A stretch of 64,000 bases of DNA from Nitrospiraceae bacterium. GTDB taxonomy: Bacteria > Nitrospirota > Nitrospiria > Nitrospirales > Nitrospiraceae. The notes under the pieces were generated by a model that ran no database searches, was not told the origin of the DNA, and saw only the letters and a program-made list of their open reading frames with translations. This document shows positions 16,770 through 25,738 of this stretch, piece by piece (within the stretch, counting starts at the first letter, position 1; every line of letters starts with the position of its first letter). The position numbers were made by a program, and so were the translations under genes. The DNA is taken from assembly GCA_019637075.1 (NCBI GenBank), contig JAHBWI010000001.1, positions 248,001 through 312,000 on the forward strand, in the 5' to 3' direction.

Positions 16770-17864
16770 ATGATGACCATTCTGTTTCGATACCTGCTGC
16801 GCGAATATCTCAAGATTTTTTCGATGTGCTTTTCGGGGCTCATGACCGTGTATCTGGTCATCGACTTCTTCGAAAAGGTGCGGCGGTTCCTGCGCTACGA
16901 CGCCCATGCACTGGACGTGCTTGCCTATTTCGTCCTGAAGATGCCGGCGATTTCGTATCAGATCGCCCCCTTGGCGGTGCTGATGGCCACGTTGCTGACG
17001 ATCGGGCTGTTGTCCCGCAGTCACGAGATCACGGCGATGCGGGCCTGCGGCATCAGCCTCTACTGGATTACCTCCCCGTTCCTATTTCTCGGGACGGTGC
17101 TCGCCCTAATCTTATTGTTGTTCAGCTCCATCGTGATTCCGCTGTCGCTGGCGGAAGCGGACTCGATCAAGGCGACCAAGATTGAAAAGCGCACCGCTCC
17201 CGTTTCTTTGAAGGCTCCGCAGCCATGGGTACGCCTGGGTGCGCAAACGCTGATGAACATCGACAGTATCGAGCCGGGCGGGACGGTCCTGCGCGACGTA
17301 CGGGTCTTTCACCTCACCCCAGCCTTTCAACTCGAGGAGATCACCGAGGCCCGCCGCGCCGTGTATGGCCCGAGCGGCTGGACGCTGCATGACGGCAACC
17401 GCCGGGTCTTTCACCAGGACGGCACCCTCTCGGTCAACTCGTTTGCCGTTGAACCGCTGCCGCTCGCACAGATTCCCGACGACTTCACCACCTGGCTGGA
17501 ATTGGACTCCGAAACGATGACGTTGAAAGACATCCGCGGCTATGTCGACCGGCTGCAGCAAAACGGGACAACCATGCCTCGGCTGATTACCGACTACTAT
17601 GCCAGGCTGGCGTTTCCCTTTGTGACCCTGATCATGGTGTTGGTCGGCATCGCGCTCAGCCTGCGCCGCACCGGCGTACGCGGCAGTGGAATGGCGATGG
17701 GGATCGGCCAGGCGATGGCGGTCGGGTTTTTCTATTGGTCGGCCCACTCGGTCGCGGTCGCCCTCGGGCGAGGCGGCGCGCTGTCGCCGATGCTGGCCGG
17801 CTGGATGGCCAATCTCGTCTTTCTGACATTCGGCTGTTATCTGATGTTGAAGGTCCGCTATTGA
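16770..17864 (+). CDS. lptG: LPS export ABC permease LptG
   Basis: This is the partner permease of LptF in the LptB2FG LPS extractor. The 364-residue protein begins ILFRYLLREYLKIF and has the same layout of three membrane segments, a periplasmic jellyroll and three membrane segments. The strongly hydrophobic C-terminal part includes FVTLIMVLVGIALSLRR and ends FLTFGCYLMLKVRY. The ATG follows the lptF stop by one base, and a second in-frame ATG follows directly. Tandem lptF-lptG is the common bacterial arrangement. lptB and lptC are not in the window. Confidence 0.93.
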   Translation: MMTILFRYLLREYLKIFSMCFSGLMTVYLVIDFFEKVRRFLRYDAHALDVLAYFVLKMPAISYQIAPLAVLMATLLTIGLLSRSHEITAMRACGISLYWITSPFLFLGTVLALILLLFSSIVIPLSLAEADSIKATKIEKRTAPVSLKAPQPWVRLGAQTLMNIDSIEPGGTVLRDVRVFHLTPAFQLEEITEARRAVYGPSGWTLHDGNRRVFHQDGTLSVNSFAVEPLPLAQIPDDFTTWLELDSETMTLKDIRGYVDRLQQNGTTMPRLITDYYARLAFPFVTLIMVLVGIALSLRRTGVRGSGMAMGIGQAMAVGFFYWSAHSVAVALGRGGALSPMLAGWMANLVFLTFGCYLMLKVRY

Positions 17865-17969
17865 GCGGCGCGGCTGTGCCCCGCAAGCGGATCGCGGGTC
17901 CGTCATTGACTGTCACGGTGCCTTCCGGTAAGTAAGAACGATTGGCCGCAGGGAGGCGGCATCCGGACT

Positions 17970-19220
17970 ATGTCCGCACGCGTTGTCATCACAGGGCTCG
18001 GGGTCGTGTCGCCGATCGGCATCGGTGTGCCGCAATTTTGGAAGGCGGCGCTGGAGGGGCACTCCGGCATCTCGGCCATCACGTCCTTCGAACCGTTTCC
18101 GCTCGAGGGCTACCGTTCCCGGGTCGCCGGGCAAATCCGCGACTTCTCCCCCGATCAGCATCTTCCGGCCGGCCAGGGTGACCGCGTCGACCGCTATGCC
18201 CAGTTCGCGCTCGTCGCGGCCAATGAAGCTCTCGCCGATTCCGGGTTGGCCATGGACAAGGAGCCGGCCCATCGTGTCGGGGTCATCGTCGGCGCCGGCA
18301 TGGGCGGCATGGTCATGGGCGAGCGGGAAATCACGCAGCTCTACGAACAACAACGCCCCCACCGCGTGCACCCGAATTTCATTCCCGTCATTACCTTGAA
18401 CAGCGCATCCGGCATCGTGGCCATGGCGTACGGGGCCAAGGGCCCCAACCTCACGATCTCGACCGCCTGCTCATCCAGCGCCCATGCCTTAGGACAGGCG
18501 TTGCAATGTATTCGAGCCGGGACGGCCGACGCGGTCATCGTGGTCGGCGCGGACGCCAGCATTACCCCGCTCGTGTTCGCCGGTTTTTGCTCGCTTCGCG
18601 CCCTCTCGACCAAGTATAACGATCAGCCCCAGCGGGCTTCGCGCCCGTTCGATCGGGGCCGCGATGGGTTCGTGATGGGCGAAGGCGCAGGGGCCTTGAT
18701 CCTGGAATCGCTGGCTCACGCCAAGAAGCGCAAAGCCCGGCTCTACGCGGAAGTCGCGGGCTATGCCGCGACCAGCGAAGCCTATCACATGGTGATTCCG
18801 CGCGAGGACGGAGCGGAGGTCGCGACCACCATGCGACTGGCCCTGGACGATGCGGGCGTCACCCCGGCACAGGTCGACTACATCAACGCCCACGCCACCT
18901 CGACCACCGTGGGCGACGCCGTCGAGGTGAAAGCCATCCGGCAGCTCTTCAAATCGAAGGCGGACAAGCTCGCCGTGAGCGCGACTAAATCGCTGGTGGG
19001 TCATACCTTGGGGGCCGCCGGTTCCCTGGCCGGCGTCGTAGCCGCGCTGTCGTTGGAGACCGGCCACATCCACGGCACGCTGAATCTTGAGGATCCGGAC
19101 CCGGCCTGTCACTTGGCGGGCTTGTCCCGGGATTCGCGGACGGGGAAACCGAAGGTCGCGATGGTGAATGCGTTCGGGTTCGGAAGCAACAACGCCGCCG
19201 TCGTGCTGAAGAAAATCTAA
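17970..19220 (+). CDS. fabF: Beta-ketoacyl-ACP synthase II (FabF type)
   Basis: This 416-residue condensing enzyme elongates acyl-ACP with malonyl-ACP. The catalytic triad is present: Cys in STACSSSAHALG (about 166), His in NAHATSTTVGDAVE (about 307) and His in KSLVGHTLGAAGS (about 343); the C-terminus carries NAFGFGSNNAAVVLKK. The length is normal. It follows lptG by about 105 bases and is followed by an ACP gene and lpxD. It may therefore be a dedicated synthase for lipid A acyl chains rather than the housekeeping FabF, which usually sits with fabD/fabG. That role is inference from context. Confidence 0.92.
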   Translation: MSARVVITGLGVVSPIGIGVPQFWKAALEGHSGISAITSFEPFPLEGYRSRVAGQIRDFSPDQHLPAGQGDRVDRYAQFALVAANEALADSGLAMDKEPAHRVGVIVGAGMGGMVMGEREITQLYEQQRPHRVHPNFIPVITLNSASGIVAMAYGAKGPNLTISTACSSSAHALGQALQCIRAGTADAVIVVGADASITPLVFAGFCSLRALSTKYNDQPQRASRPFDRGRDGFVMGEGAGALILESLAHAKKRKARLYAEVAGYAATSEAYHMVIPREDGAEVATTMRLALDDAGVTPAQVDYINAHATSTTVGDAVEVKAIRQLFKSKADKLAVSATKSLVGHTLGAAGSLAGVVAALSLETGHIHGTLNLEDPDPACHLAGLSRDSRTGKPKVAMVNAFGFGSNNAAVVLKKI

Positions 19221-19289
19221 GCGCGCGAAGCGATCGACGCCGCGAGTCCCAAATCGAGACGCGGCAATGAGGGAGTGAAATATCGGGCT

Positions 19290-19595
19290 ATGGCCAAGAC
19301 AGCGAACGTATCGGACAAAATCCTCGCGGCGCTCGCGGATTATCTGAAGCGCGATGCGGCCTCGATCAAGCCGAGTCACCACCTGCGCGAGGACTTGGGG
19401 TTGGATTCGATGGCGGTCATCGAACTTTTATACCGGATCGAAGAGGCCTTCAATCTACAGATCCCGGACCAGGATCTCGTCGGTCTGACTACGGTCGGTC
19501 AGGTGATCGCCTACGTCGAAGACCGCGTGACGCCGCCCGCTCCCGTCGCCGCGAAGAAAGCCGCGCCTCGGTCGAGCAAGGGAAAGAAGGCGTAG
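19290..19595 (+). CDS. Acyl carrier protein with lysine-rich C-terminal tail
   Basis: This 101-residue carrier protein has the phosphopantetheine serine in LGLDSMAVIELLYR (Ser40), preceded by HHLREDLG and followed by the helix III region LVGLTTVGQVIAYVED. Ordinary AcpP is about 78 residues and very acidic. Here about 20 extra residues (PPAPVAAKKAAPRSSKGKKA) form a basic Pro/Ala/Lys tail. A GTG at 19275 would add five residues, but GGGAG lies too close to it, so I prefer ATG 19290. It sits 4 bases before lpxD and after fabF, suggesting a specialised carrier for lipid A acyl chains, comparable in idea to AcpXL of rhizobia. Confidence 0.88.
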   Translation: MAKTANVSDKILAALADYLKRDAASIKPSHHLREDLGLDSMAVIELLYRIEEAFNLQIPDQDLVGLTTVGQVIAYVEDRVTPPAPVAAKKAAPRSSKGKKA

Positions 19596-19599
19596 CCCG

Positions 19600-20679
19600 A
19601 TGGGAACCGACCGTACGGCCGTCACCCTCGGACAAATACACCGCATCACCGGAGGAGAACTCATCGGCTCTCCGGATGGCACGGTCACCGGCGTCGCCAG
19701 CCTCGAGCAGGCCGGTCCCAACGACTTGGCCTTTCTTGCGTCCGAACGATTTCAACAGATTGCCCGAACCACAAAGATCGGCGCATTGCTCGTACGCCAA
19801 CGCCTGGCCGACTGCGCCAACCCCCAGGTGGTGGTGGCCAACCCCGCCTATGCCTTTGCCCGCGTCACGCAGGAACTGTTCGTACGGCGTCCGCGGTCCC
19901 GCGGCCTGTCATCCCAACTTGTGCGCGGCGAGCAGGTGACGATCGGCGCAGACGTGTCGATCTGGCCCGGTGTCACATTGGGCGATCGGGTGACGATCGG
20001 CGCGCGGGTGACACTCTATCCGGGCGTGTTTGTCGGCGACGATTCGACCATCGGCGACGATTCGGTACTCTACCCGAATGTCGTGGTGCGGGAAGGCTGC
20101 CGCCTCGGCGCGCGCGTCATCATTCACAGCGGCACGGTCATCGGCAGCGACGGGTTCGGCTATGTCCAGCACGAAGGCCGGCATCAGAAGATCCCGCAAT
20201 TGGGCGGCGTCATCCTCGAGGACGATGTGGAACTCGGCGCCAATGTCGCCGTGGACCGGGCGACATTCGGCAATACCATTATCAAGCGCGGCACGAAGGT
20301 CGACAACCTGGTGCAGATCGCTCACAACGTCGTCGTCGGCGAACATAATATCCTGGTCGCCCAGGTCGGCATCGCCGGCAGCACTACGCTCGGACGCTAC
20401 GTCATGGTCGGCGGTCAAGTCGGGATTGCGGATCACCTGCAGATCGGGGATCAGGTCATGATCGCCGCCAAGTCCGGAGTCACCAGAAGCCTGGAGCCGA
20501 ACCAAATCGTCTCCGGCGCACCGGTCATGCCGCATACGACGTTTCTGAAAGCTCAGGCGGTGATTCCCCAGCTCCCGGAGATGCGGCAACGAATTCGTGA
20601 GTTGGAAGAACGGCTGGCGAGAATCGAACAGTCGGCCACGCAGCCGGCCAAGAAAACACAGGCGCGGAAGAAGAAGTAG
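19600..20679 (+). CDS. lpxD: UDP-3-O-acylglucosamine N-acyltransferase LpxD
   Basis: This cytoplasmic enzyme transfers a 3-hydroxyacyl chain from ACP to the amino group of UDP-3-O-acyl-glucosamine, the third step of lipid A synthesis. The 359-residue protein has the N-terminal uridine-binding domain (LEQAGPNDLAFLASERF), a long left-handed beta-helix of hexapeptide repeats (e.g. SIWPGVTLGDRVTIGARVTL) and the catalytic His in QIAHNVVVGEHN (about residue 242). A coiled C-terminal helix and a Lys-rich tail end the protein. It is the last gene of the lptFG-fabF-acp-lpxD operon; the next gene is convergent and only 9 bases away. Confidence 0.95.
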   Translation: MGTDRTAVTLGQIHRITGGELIGSPDGTVTGVASLEQAGPNDLAFLASERFQQIARTTKIGALLVRQRLADCANPQVVVANPAYAFARVTQELFVRRPRSRGLSSQLVRGEQVTIGADVSIWPGVTLGDRVTIGARVTLYPGVFVGDDSTIGDDSVLYPNVVVREGCRLGARVIIHSGTVIGSDGFGYVQHEGRHQKIPQLGGVILEDDVELGANVAVDRATFGNTIIKRGTKVDNLVQIAHNVVVGEHNILVAQVGIAGSTTLGRYVMVGGQVGIADHLQIGDQVMIAAKSGVTRSLEPNQIVSGAPVMPHTTFLKAQAVIPQLPEMRQRIRELEERLARIEQSATQPAKKTQARKKK

Positions 20680-20688
20680 GCCTCTCCC

Positions 20689-21219
20689 CTAACGCCCAAC
20701 CTTGATCACGCTTCTCCAGAAAAACAGTTTCGCCCAGAAAAACCCGGCCCAGGGCATCAGGTAGCTCCCGACCGTGTCCACGGCGCCGTATTCGATGCAG
20801 AGCGCCGAGGCGCCCACGATCACACCCGTGGCTGCGAGATAGGCCAACGGCACCCAGACTGGTCCCGCAGAGGGCGCAGCACTCGGGGTAGCCCGGCGTT
20901 TTGAGCGCGATTCACGCCCGGTAGACGCGGGCCGCATTCGGTACGCATACACTTCCGGATGCTCCCGCAAAATCCATTGCTGATATTTGGTCTGCGCCCA
21001 ACCGAACAACCCGCCGAGGAATAAGAGACCGGAGCTTTGAAAGAAGGTCGCCCAGGTATAGGAATTGGTGGTGACCAACTGATACCCGAGAGCGCCGGTG
21101 CCGCCGACCATGCAAATCAGGCCGAGGATTCCGGCAGGGAAGAGAATATAGGCCTTCACATAATCCGTGGCCTTCTCCGCCTGCCCTAGCGTCTCTTTGA
21201 ATGTCACCAGCTTTGGCAT
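20689..21219 (-). CDS. Conserved-looking four-helix membrane protein
   Basis: This 176-residue inner-membrane protein has hydrophobic segments at about 23-45 (AYILFPAGILGLICMVGG), 58-75 (FFQSSGLLFLGGLFGWAQ), 123-145 and 150-170, with a basic Arg/Ser linker between the second and third. I do not recognise the family. I chose ATG 21219 because the longer frame upstream is Arg-rich and unlike a protein. It is convergent with lpxD. No partner gene indicates a function. Confidence 0.65.
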   Translation of the reverse strand: MPKLVTFKETLGQAEKATDYVKAYILFPAGILGLICMVGGTGALGYQLVTTNSYTWATFFQSSGLLFLGGLFGWAQTKYQQWILREHPEVYAYRMRPASTGRESRSKRRATPSAAPSAGPVWVPLAYLAATGVIVGASALCIEYGAVDTVGSYLMPWAGFFWAKLFFWRSVIKVGR

Positions 21220-21711
21220 CGTTCGCCGCCTGCGCCGCCTCGTTCGCGTTGTGCCTCGCCGGCCGTGCCGGCGCGACCCGCATGGTCGTACAATCGAGCC
21301 TTGATCCGCAAGTAGAAAGGCAGGGGCCGCGCTCGATGTTTTCCTTTCCATGAAGGAACGCAGCGGCCGACGTACATTCTTGCGCGCGAATGTTTCGTGT
21401 GTGACTCGCGTTGGGACGACGCGGCGCTCAACGCCGTGCTCCCGCTCCAGCCTTGCATATGCGAACCGGCACATCAGCATAGCCGCTCCTGATCAGGAGT
21501 TTCCATTGCTCAAGTGCGCATCGCTAGTGGCAGCGCACCGGGCCGCCGGTGGGCGCGCCCGAAACGATTTCCACTGTCCACAGGAACTGTGGATGGCCTG
21601 TGCGCAACCGTGTGGATAGGGTGGTTCGCGAGCGATGAACGAGGGACTCGAGCGGTCTGCCTAAGGAATAGGCGGGATGAATTCTGATATTTCAGCAAGA
21701 TACATCGGAAC
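21220..21711. other. 492-base gene-poor spacer with DnaA-box-like words
   Basis: I see no convincing gene here; a plus-strand frame at 21350-21619 has no ribosome-binding site and odd composition. Around 21573-21625 there are three DnaA-box-like words on the plus strand in about 50 bases, including TGTGGATGG and TGTGGATAG, the latter one mismatch from TGTGGATAA. TCCACAG and CTGTGGA also form a small dyad. The promoter of the membrane protein should lie near 21220-21330. Confidence 0.4.
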
Positions 21712-23796
21712 TCACGCGAGCGGGAGGATTTCGAAAATCGCCGTTCGTTCCAGCCTGCCGATGTCGACCCACTGCCGAGCGAGCGGCACCAACGCCGCCA
21801 GCCGTTCCTGGACGGCAGCCAGTCGTTCGTCAACGGCGGCGGGGCGATTCTGTGTGGTCACCTGCAAAAAGCTCCGTAGCCCGTGAAGAAACATCGTGAT
21901 GTTCACAGCGGCGACCCGATCCGCCGCGTTATATAAGCCGTCGATGTCCTGTAGCACCGACGCAAGGGCCTGAGGGTGCGGCCCCGTCCCCTCCGAGTCG
22001 CTGCGGATGTTACTCAGCGTAGCCACGAGAGCGGGCACCCGCGCTTCCATTTGCGCCAAAAAATATTCATCCTGCTCATCGAGATCCTTCAAGATCCGTC
22101 CGATCGCACGCGCGTCTGCGACGGGAACCCCGCGCGCCGCCTCTTCCTCCGCCCGCTGGATCACGGTCTCGAGCACGTCGCGGCGCGGTTGTTCCGAGCG
22201 CCCCCGGGCATCGTGCAGTTGCCGCAGCGCGTCCAAAATCGGCAACGCGGTCGCCAGAGCGGGCTCGCCTACCTGGACGTTACTCTCCTCGCCGGCCTCG
22301 ACCGGCGGCATTGGAACTGACACCGGAGCCGGCTCGTGAGCACCGGATGGCGCGCTCGCTGCTTCCGGCGAGGGCGGCGCCTCTTCCTGTCGCGGCCCGA
22401 GCTCATGCACCAATCCCATGATCCGGGTCAGCCCCTCGCGAAGCGACGTCAGGTGATGAGATGCAACCGCACGTTCGTGTTTACCGGCCGCTTGCAACAG
22501 CGGTAAGAGATTGGTGGCCATCTCCTCGAGCGCTGTGAGCCCGACGGTGGCCGCGGACCTGGCAAGATTCGTCACACCCTGCAACATGAGATTCGCCAGC
22601 TTGGCCCGACGCGGCTGCTCGATGGTCCGATCCATGCGCTCGAGAGCCGTCTGTATCTGATTCAGCCATTCACGTGCTTCAAGTGCGAACAATCCCAGGA
22701 TCTCCCTCCGCACTTCGCCCGCATTCTGCACGGCCGTTTCGGCCGTCGACTCGGACGAATCCGGCTCTTTCCGATCCACCGCCGTCTGAATGACATCGGC
22801 GATCGCATCAAGACTTTCCAGGAGTGCGGAGAATTGATCCGTGGCGCTGCCGCTCGAACGAGGGGCGCCGCCCCCAGGCTTCTCGGACGACTCAAACGAC
22901 ACACGCTCGACCGCCGGAGGATCGAGGGTCTCGACGATCGATACCAGCGGAAGCGTTGCCAGGTCCAGGATTCGAGCCGCACCGCCGAGTGCGTCGTCTC
23001 CGTCCACGCGTACGGACGGGCGTGACGGATAGCGGGGGTTGATCTTGGTCACGACCCCCTGTTCGCCGCCGCTCAATCTCACGATCGTGCCCAACGGGTA
23101 GATGGACAGTTGCTCGACCAACGCCTTCATGATCTCCCGCGGGAAGGCCGTGCGTTCGGTGACCAGCAGTTCACGCACGGCTTCGTGCGGCAACAGGCGG
23201 CGGCGATAGGGTCGCGGGCTGACGAGCGCGTCGAAGATATCCACCAACCCGATGATCTGAGCCAGCTCGTTGATTTCCCGCCCCTTCAGTTTGTTCGGGT
23301 AACCTTGCCCCTTGCCCCGCTCATGCGCCTGCAACACGACTTCCCCGAGCCACGCGTATTCGGGCCCGAACTGCGCGACGATCTCCGCCCCCACACGCGG
23401 GTGATTCTCCACCACCGTCCGCTCCTCCGTGGTCAACCGGGCGGATTTGCTCAATAACTGCTGCGGGATGGCAAAGATACCGACGTCATGGAGCAGGCCG
23501 GCCAACGCGAGGCGGCGAAGTTCATAGCCGTAGTAGCCGAGCCCTATCCCGACCTTGGTCCCCAAGATTCCGACGTTGATCAAGTTCGTCACCAGCGGTG
23601 GACCGGGTGGACTCGACAGCGCCTCCACAACCAATTGGTCGTTGTCTTGGATGGCATCCACGAGTTCCGCCGCGAGACGAGTGAGCTCGGCCAGATCAAT
23701 GCGCTGGTGTTGCTCGACTGCTCCGGCGACCCGCATCAAGGCGGATTCGACTTTGCGATAGTAGCCCTGTTCCGACGTATCCATCGATCCTGACAT
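21712..23796 (-). CDS. HD-GYP phosphodiesterase fused to a degenerate HPt-like module
   Basis: The N-terminal half of this 695-residue protein is an HD-GYP domain that should hydrolyse cyclic di-GMP. It shows LLHDVGIFAIP (HD at about 102), ENHPRVGAEIVAQFG, QAHERGKGQGYPNKLKGREI and the GLVDIFDALVSPRPYR region. The C-terminal half (about 363-695) closely follows the whole 315-residue protein encoded at 24739-25686, including REILGLFALEAREWLNQIQ, SAATVGLTALEEMATNLLP and a shared C-terminus (LHGLRSFLQVTTQNRP). The first part resembles an HPt domain with the phosphate-accepting His replaced. I chose ATG 23796 because it follows the ATPase stop by 22 bases. It is the last gene of the chemosensory operon and probably its c-di-GMP output. 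Confidence 0.88.
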   Translation of the reverse strand: MSGSMDTSEQGYYRKVESALMRVAGAVEQHQRIDLAELTRLAAELVDAIQDNDQLVVEALSSPPGPPLVTNLINVGILGTKVGIGLGYYGYELRRLALAGLLHDVGIFAIPQQLLSKSARLTTEERTVVENHPRVGAEIVAQFGPEYAWLGEVVLQAHERGKGQGYPNKLKGREINELAQIIGLVDIFDALVSPRPYRRRLLPHEAVRELLVTERTAFPREIMKALVEQLSIYPLGTIVRLSGGEQGVVTKINPRYPSRPSVRVDGDDALGGAARILDLATLPLVSIVETLDPPAVERVSFESSEKPGGGAPRSSGSATDQFSALLESLDAIADVIQTAVDRKEPDSSESTAETAVQNAGEVRREILGLFALEAREWLNQIQTALERMDRTIEQPRRAKLANLMLQGVTNLARSAATVGLTALEEMATNLLPLLQAAGKHERAVASHHLTSLREGLTRIMGLVHELGPRQEEAPPSPEAASAPSGAHEPAPVSVPMPPVEAGEESNVQVGEPALATALPILDALRQLHDARGRSEQPRRDVLETVIQRAEEEAARGVPVADARAIGRILKDLDEQDEYFLAQMEARVPALVATLSNIRSDSEGTGPHPQALASVLQDIDGLYNAADRVAAVNITMFLHGLRSFLQVTTQNRPAAVDERLAAVQERLAALVPLARQWVDIGRLERTAIFEILPLA

Positions 23797-23818
23797 GCGT
23801 TCCCTCGCCCGTGGTCGT

Positions 23819-24733
23819 TTATCCGATGTTCGCGGCTTCCCGCACGGTGCTCTCGTCGATTTCCGACATCCGTCCCAGGGAGCCCAGCAACAGACAGAGG
23901 TCGCACAGCGTGTTGATGAGTCGGCACACCCCCCGTCCTTGCTCGTGGATCCGACTGACTGCCTCCTTGGAGAAAATCGGCCGGCTGGCGCCGGCAACCA
24001 GGAGGCGCGCGTTCATATAGGCCCTTGTGTCTTCAAGGGTAAATGTGGCCAGGTGGTAGCGAATGGCGATGCGCTGGCTGAGTTGAGGGATGCGATCGAC
24101 CTTTTGCCGCAACTCCGGCTGTCCCATCAATACTAAGGTCACGAGGAACGCATCGTTGGTCTGGAAGTTGAGCAAGAGCCGCAACTCCTCGAAGAGTCGC
24201 CGGCTCTCGATAGCCTGCGCCTCATCGATAACGATCACGGTATCGACCTGCTTGTGATGATTGGCCAAGAGATGCTCGTTCAATCGATGCAGAAGGCGGA
24301 CCTTGGACCCGCCAGCCGAGATCCCCAGTTGGCTCAGAACTTCGCAGAGAAAATCCTTGGAGGAGAAGGACGGGTTTGCGATCAAGGCTACGTCGTACCG
24401 GGATTCGGGCAGGTTCAGCACCAACGCCCGGCTCAGCAAGGTCTTACCGCAACCGATTTCTCCGGTGAGCATGACCGCGCCCTTCCGAGCCTGAATGCCG
24501 TACAGCAGTCGCTGCCTCGCCGACTCATGTCCAGGGGTGGCGACGTAAAATCGGGGGTCGGGCACGTTGTCGAAAGGCCGGCAGCGCAATCCCCAGTATT
24601 GCTCATATGCGAATTCGGATTCTTGGAGCGGTATGAGGACCGCTGCAGGCAGTGGAGGCCGGCCGGCCGACGCACCTGAATGCACGTCCGCCCCGTCTGT
24701 GGAAGGATCTGAGAACTGAGATGCCGGTATCAT
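23819..24733 (-). CDS. ExeA/MshM-like AAA ATPase
   Basis: This 304-residue AAA+ ATPase is of the ExeA/GspA type. The N-terminal motif (YEQYWGLRCRPFDNVPDPRF) is typical, followed by Walker A GEIGCGKT (about 90), Walker B VIVIDEAQ (about 165), LMGQPELRQKVDRIPQLSQR and a C-terminal lid (RGVCRLINTLCDLCLL). Relatives energise assembly of secretins, MSHA pili or EPS machines. No peptidoglycan-binding domain is fused here. I chose ATG 24733 because it starts 5 bases after the upstream stop. Its place inside a chemosensory operon is unusual and suggests that it acts on the envelope machine (perhaps type IV pili) that the pathway controls. Confidence 0.85.
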   Translation of the reverse strand: MIPASQFSDPSTDGADVHSGASAGRPPLPAAVLIPLQESEFAYEQYWGLRCRPFDNVPDPRFYVATPGHESARQRLLYGIQARKGAVMLTGEIGCGKTLLSRALVLNLPESRYDVALIANPSFSSKDFLCEVLSQLGISAGGSKVRLLHRLNEHLLANHHKQVDTVIVIDEAQAIESRRLFEELRLLLNFQTNDAFLVTLVLMGQPELRQKVDRIPQLSQRIAIRYHLATFTLEDTRAYMNARLLVAGASRPIFSKEAVSRIHEQGRGVCRLINTLCDLCLLLGSLGRMSEIDESTVREAANIG

Positions 24734-24738
24734 GTCGA

Positions 24739-25686
24739 TCAGGCGGCCGGGAGCAGCTGGCTCATCGCTTCGCGTTCGCTGCGGCCCGATGCGGCCCATT
24801 CCTGTGCCAACGTAAGCACGCCTCTGATCTTGCCTTCGACCGCCTCGAATCGCTGAGCGGCAATGCTCGGTCGGCGTTGTGCCAGGATTGAGAGAAAGCT
24901 CTGTAATCCGTTGAGAAAGGTCACCATGGCGGTCGCATTGGCGTGCTTGGCGCCGTTGTGCAGCGACTCGATCTGCCTGATGGTGGCGTCCATCGATGGC
25001 TTGGAGTCCAAGACAGCCATACCCTCCTGCCGGAGCCGACCGAGGTAATGGGCGATCGCCGGCAATTCCTGCTGGACGGTGAGAAGGTACTGTTCATCCG
25101 CGCTCTGAGTGTCTGCGAGGATCTGCTGGTAGTCCTTCGAAACGATTTGTCCGTTTCCCTGCCTGGCTTCTTGTTCCAATCGTCGCATGACGTGAGGGAT
25201 CAGACTGCGCGTCACGCGGTGATCCGCAACCTCACGGTCGTGCAAGTCTCGCAAGGAGTTTAGAAGGACCAGGAGATCCGCGGCCTTATCCTGCGGGGGC
25301 GCCGCTTTCTCCACCACTCCCAAGCCAAGCTCCAACCCGGTCGCAGTGGTTACCGAGGCGACCACCAATCGGAACTGTCCACGCACGGTGGCGTAATCCT
25401 GCTTGGTCGCGGTCGTACGATCTTTAATGGTATCGATGAAAGGCAACAGCGCGAAGGTGGTGCGTTCCACTTCCGAGAGGCTGACCGTAGCGGCCGACCC
25501 GCCGAGACTCGTGATGCCTCGCACGATCACATCGACCAACTGCGCGTGGCGGTCGGCCGGAGCCTGGCTCTCGAGCTCCGTGATCGCCGAATGTATCTGG
25601 AGAAGCCACTCCTGCGCTTCCTGCCCGAACAGGTCGATCAGTTCTCTTTGAAAATCGTCTTCGGTCTGTTCAGGTTCGGTCGCCAC
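24739..25686 (-). CDS. Pseudo-HPt protein (histidine-less), stand-alone copy
   Basis: This 315-residue all-helical protein is homologous over nearly its full length to the C-terminal half of the HD-GYP protein two genes downstream. Near the N-terminus GITSLGGSAATVSLSEVERT lines up with AHTLKGSAYTVGFQSIGDLT of the CheA HPt domains in the same operon. The phosphorylated His falls on Thr59 and the conserved Lys on Gly, so it should not accept phosphate. The C-terminal region (MVTFLNGLQSFLSILAQRRP) is shared with the HD-GYP protein but not with HPt domains I know. The GTG start has AGAGGA upstream. It may be a docking or adaptor domain within the pathway. Confidence 0.75.
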   Translation of the reverse strand: MATEPEQTEDDFQRELIDLFGQEAQEWLLQIHSAITELESQAPADRHAQLVDVIVRGITSLGGSAATVSLSEVERTTFALLPFIDTIKDRTTATKQDYATVRGQFRLVVASVTTATGLELGLGVVEKAAPPQDKAADLLVLLNSLRDLHDREVADHRVTRSLIPHVMRRLEQEARQGNGQIVSKDYQQILADTQSADEQYLLTVQQELPAIAHYLGRLRQEGMAVLDSKPSMDATIRQIESLHNGAKHANATAMVTFLNGLQSFLSILAQRRPSIAAQRFEAVEGKIRGVLTLAQEWAASGRSEREAMSQLLPAA

Positions 25687-25738
25687 CGGGCATTCCTCTG
25701 CGCTGGCCGGGGATGGTTGTGGAGTCGGAGCGGGACGA

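Noticed and set aside
21220-21480. N-terminal extension of the membrane protein at 20689-21219
   Set aside because: The extension is Arg-rich and unlike protein; ATG 21219 starts a sensible sequence.
21350-21619. Plus-strand frame of 89 residues in the spacer
   Set aside because: No ribosome-binding site, unusual composition and no recognisable feature.
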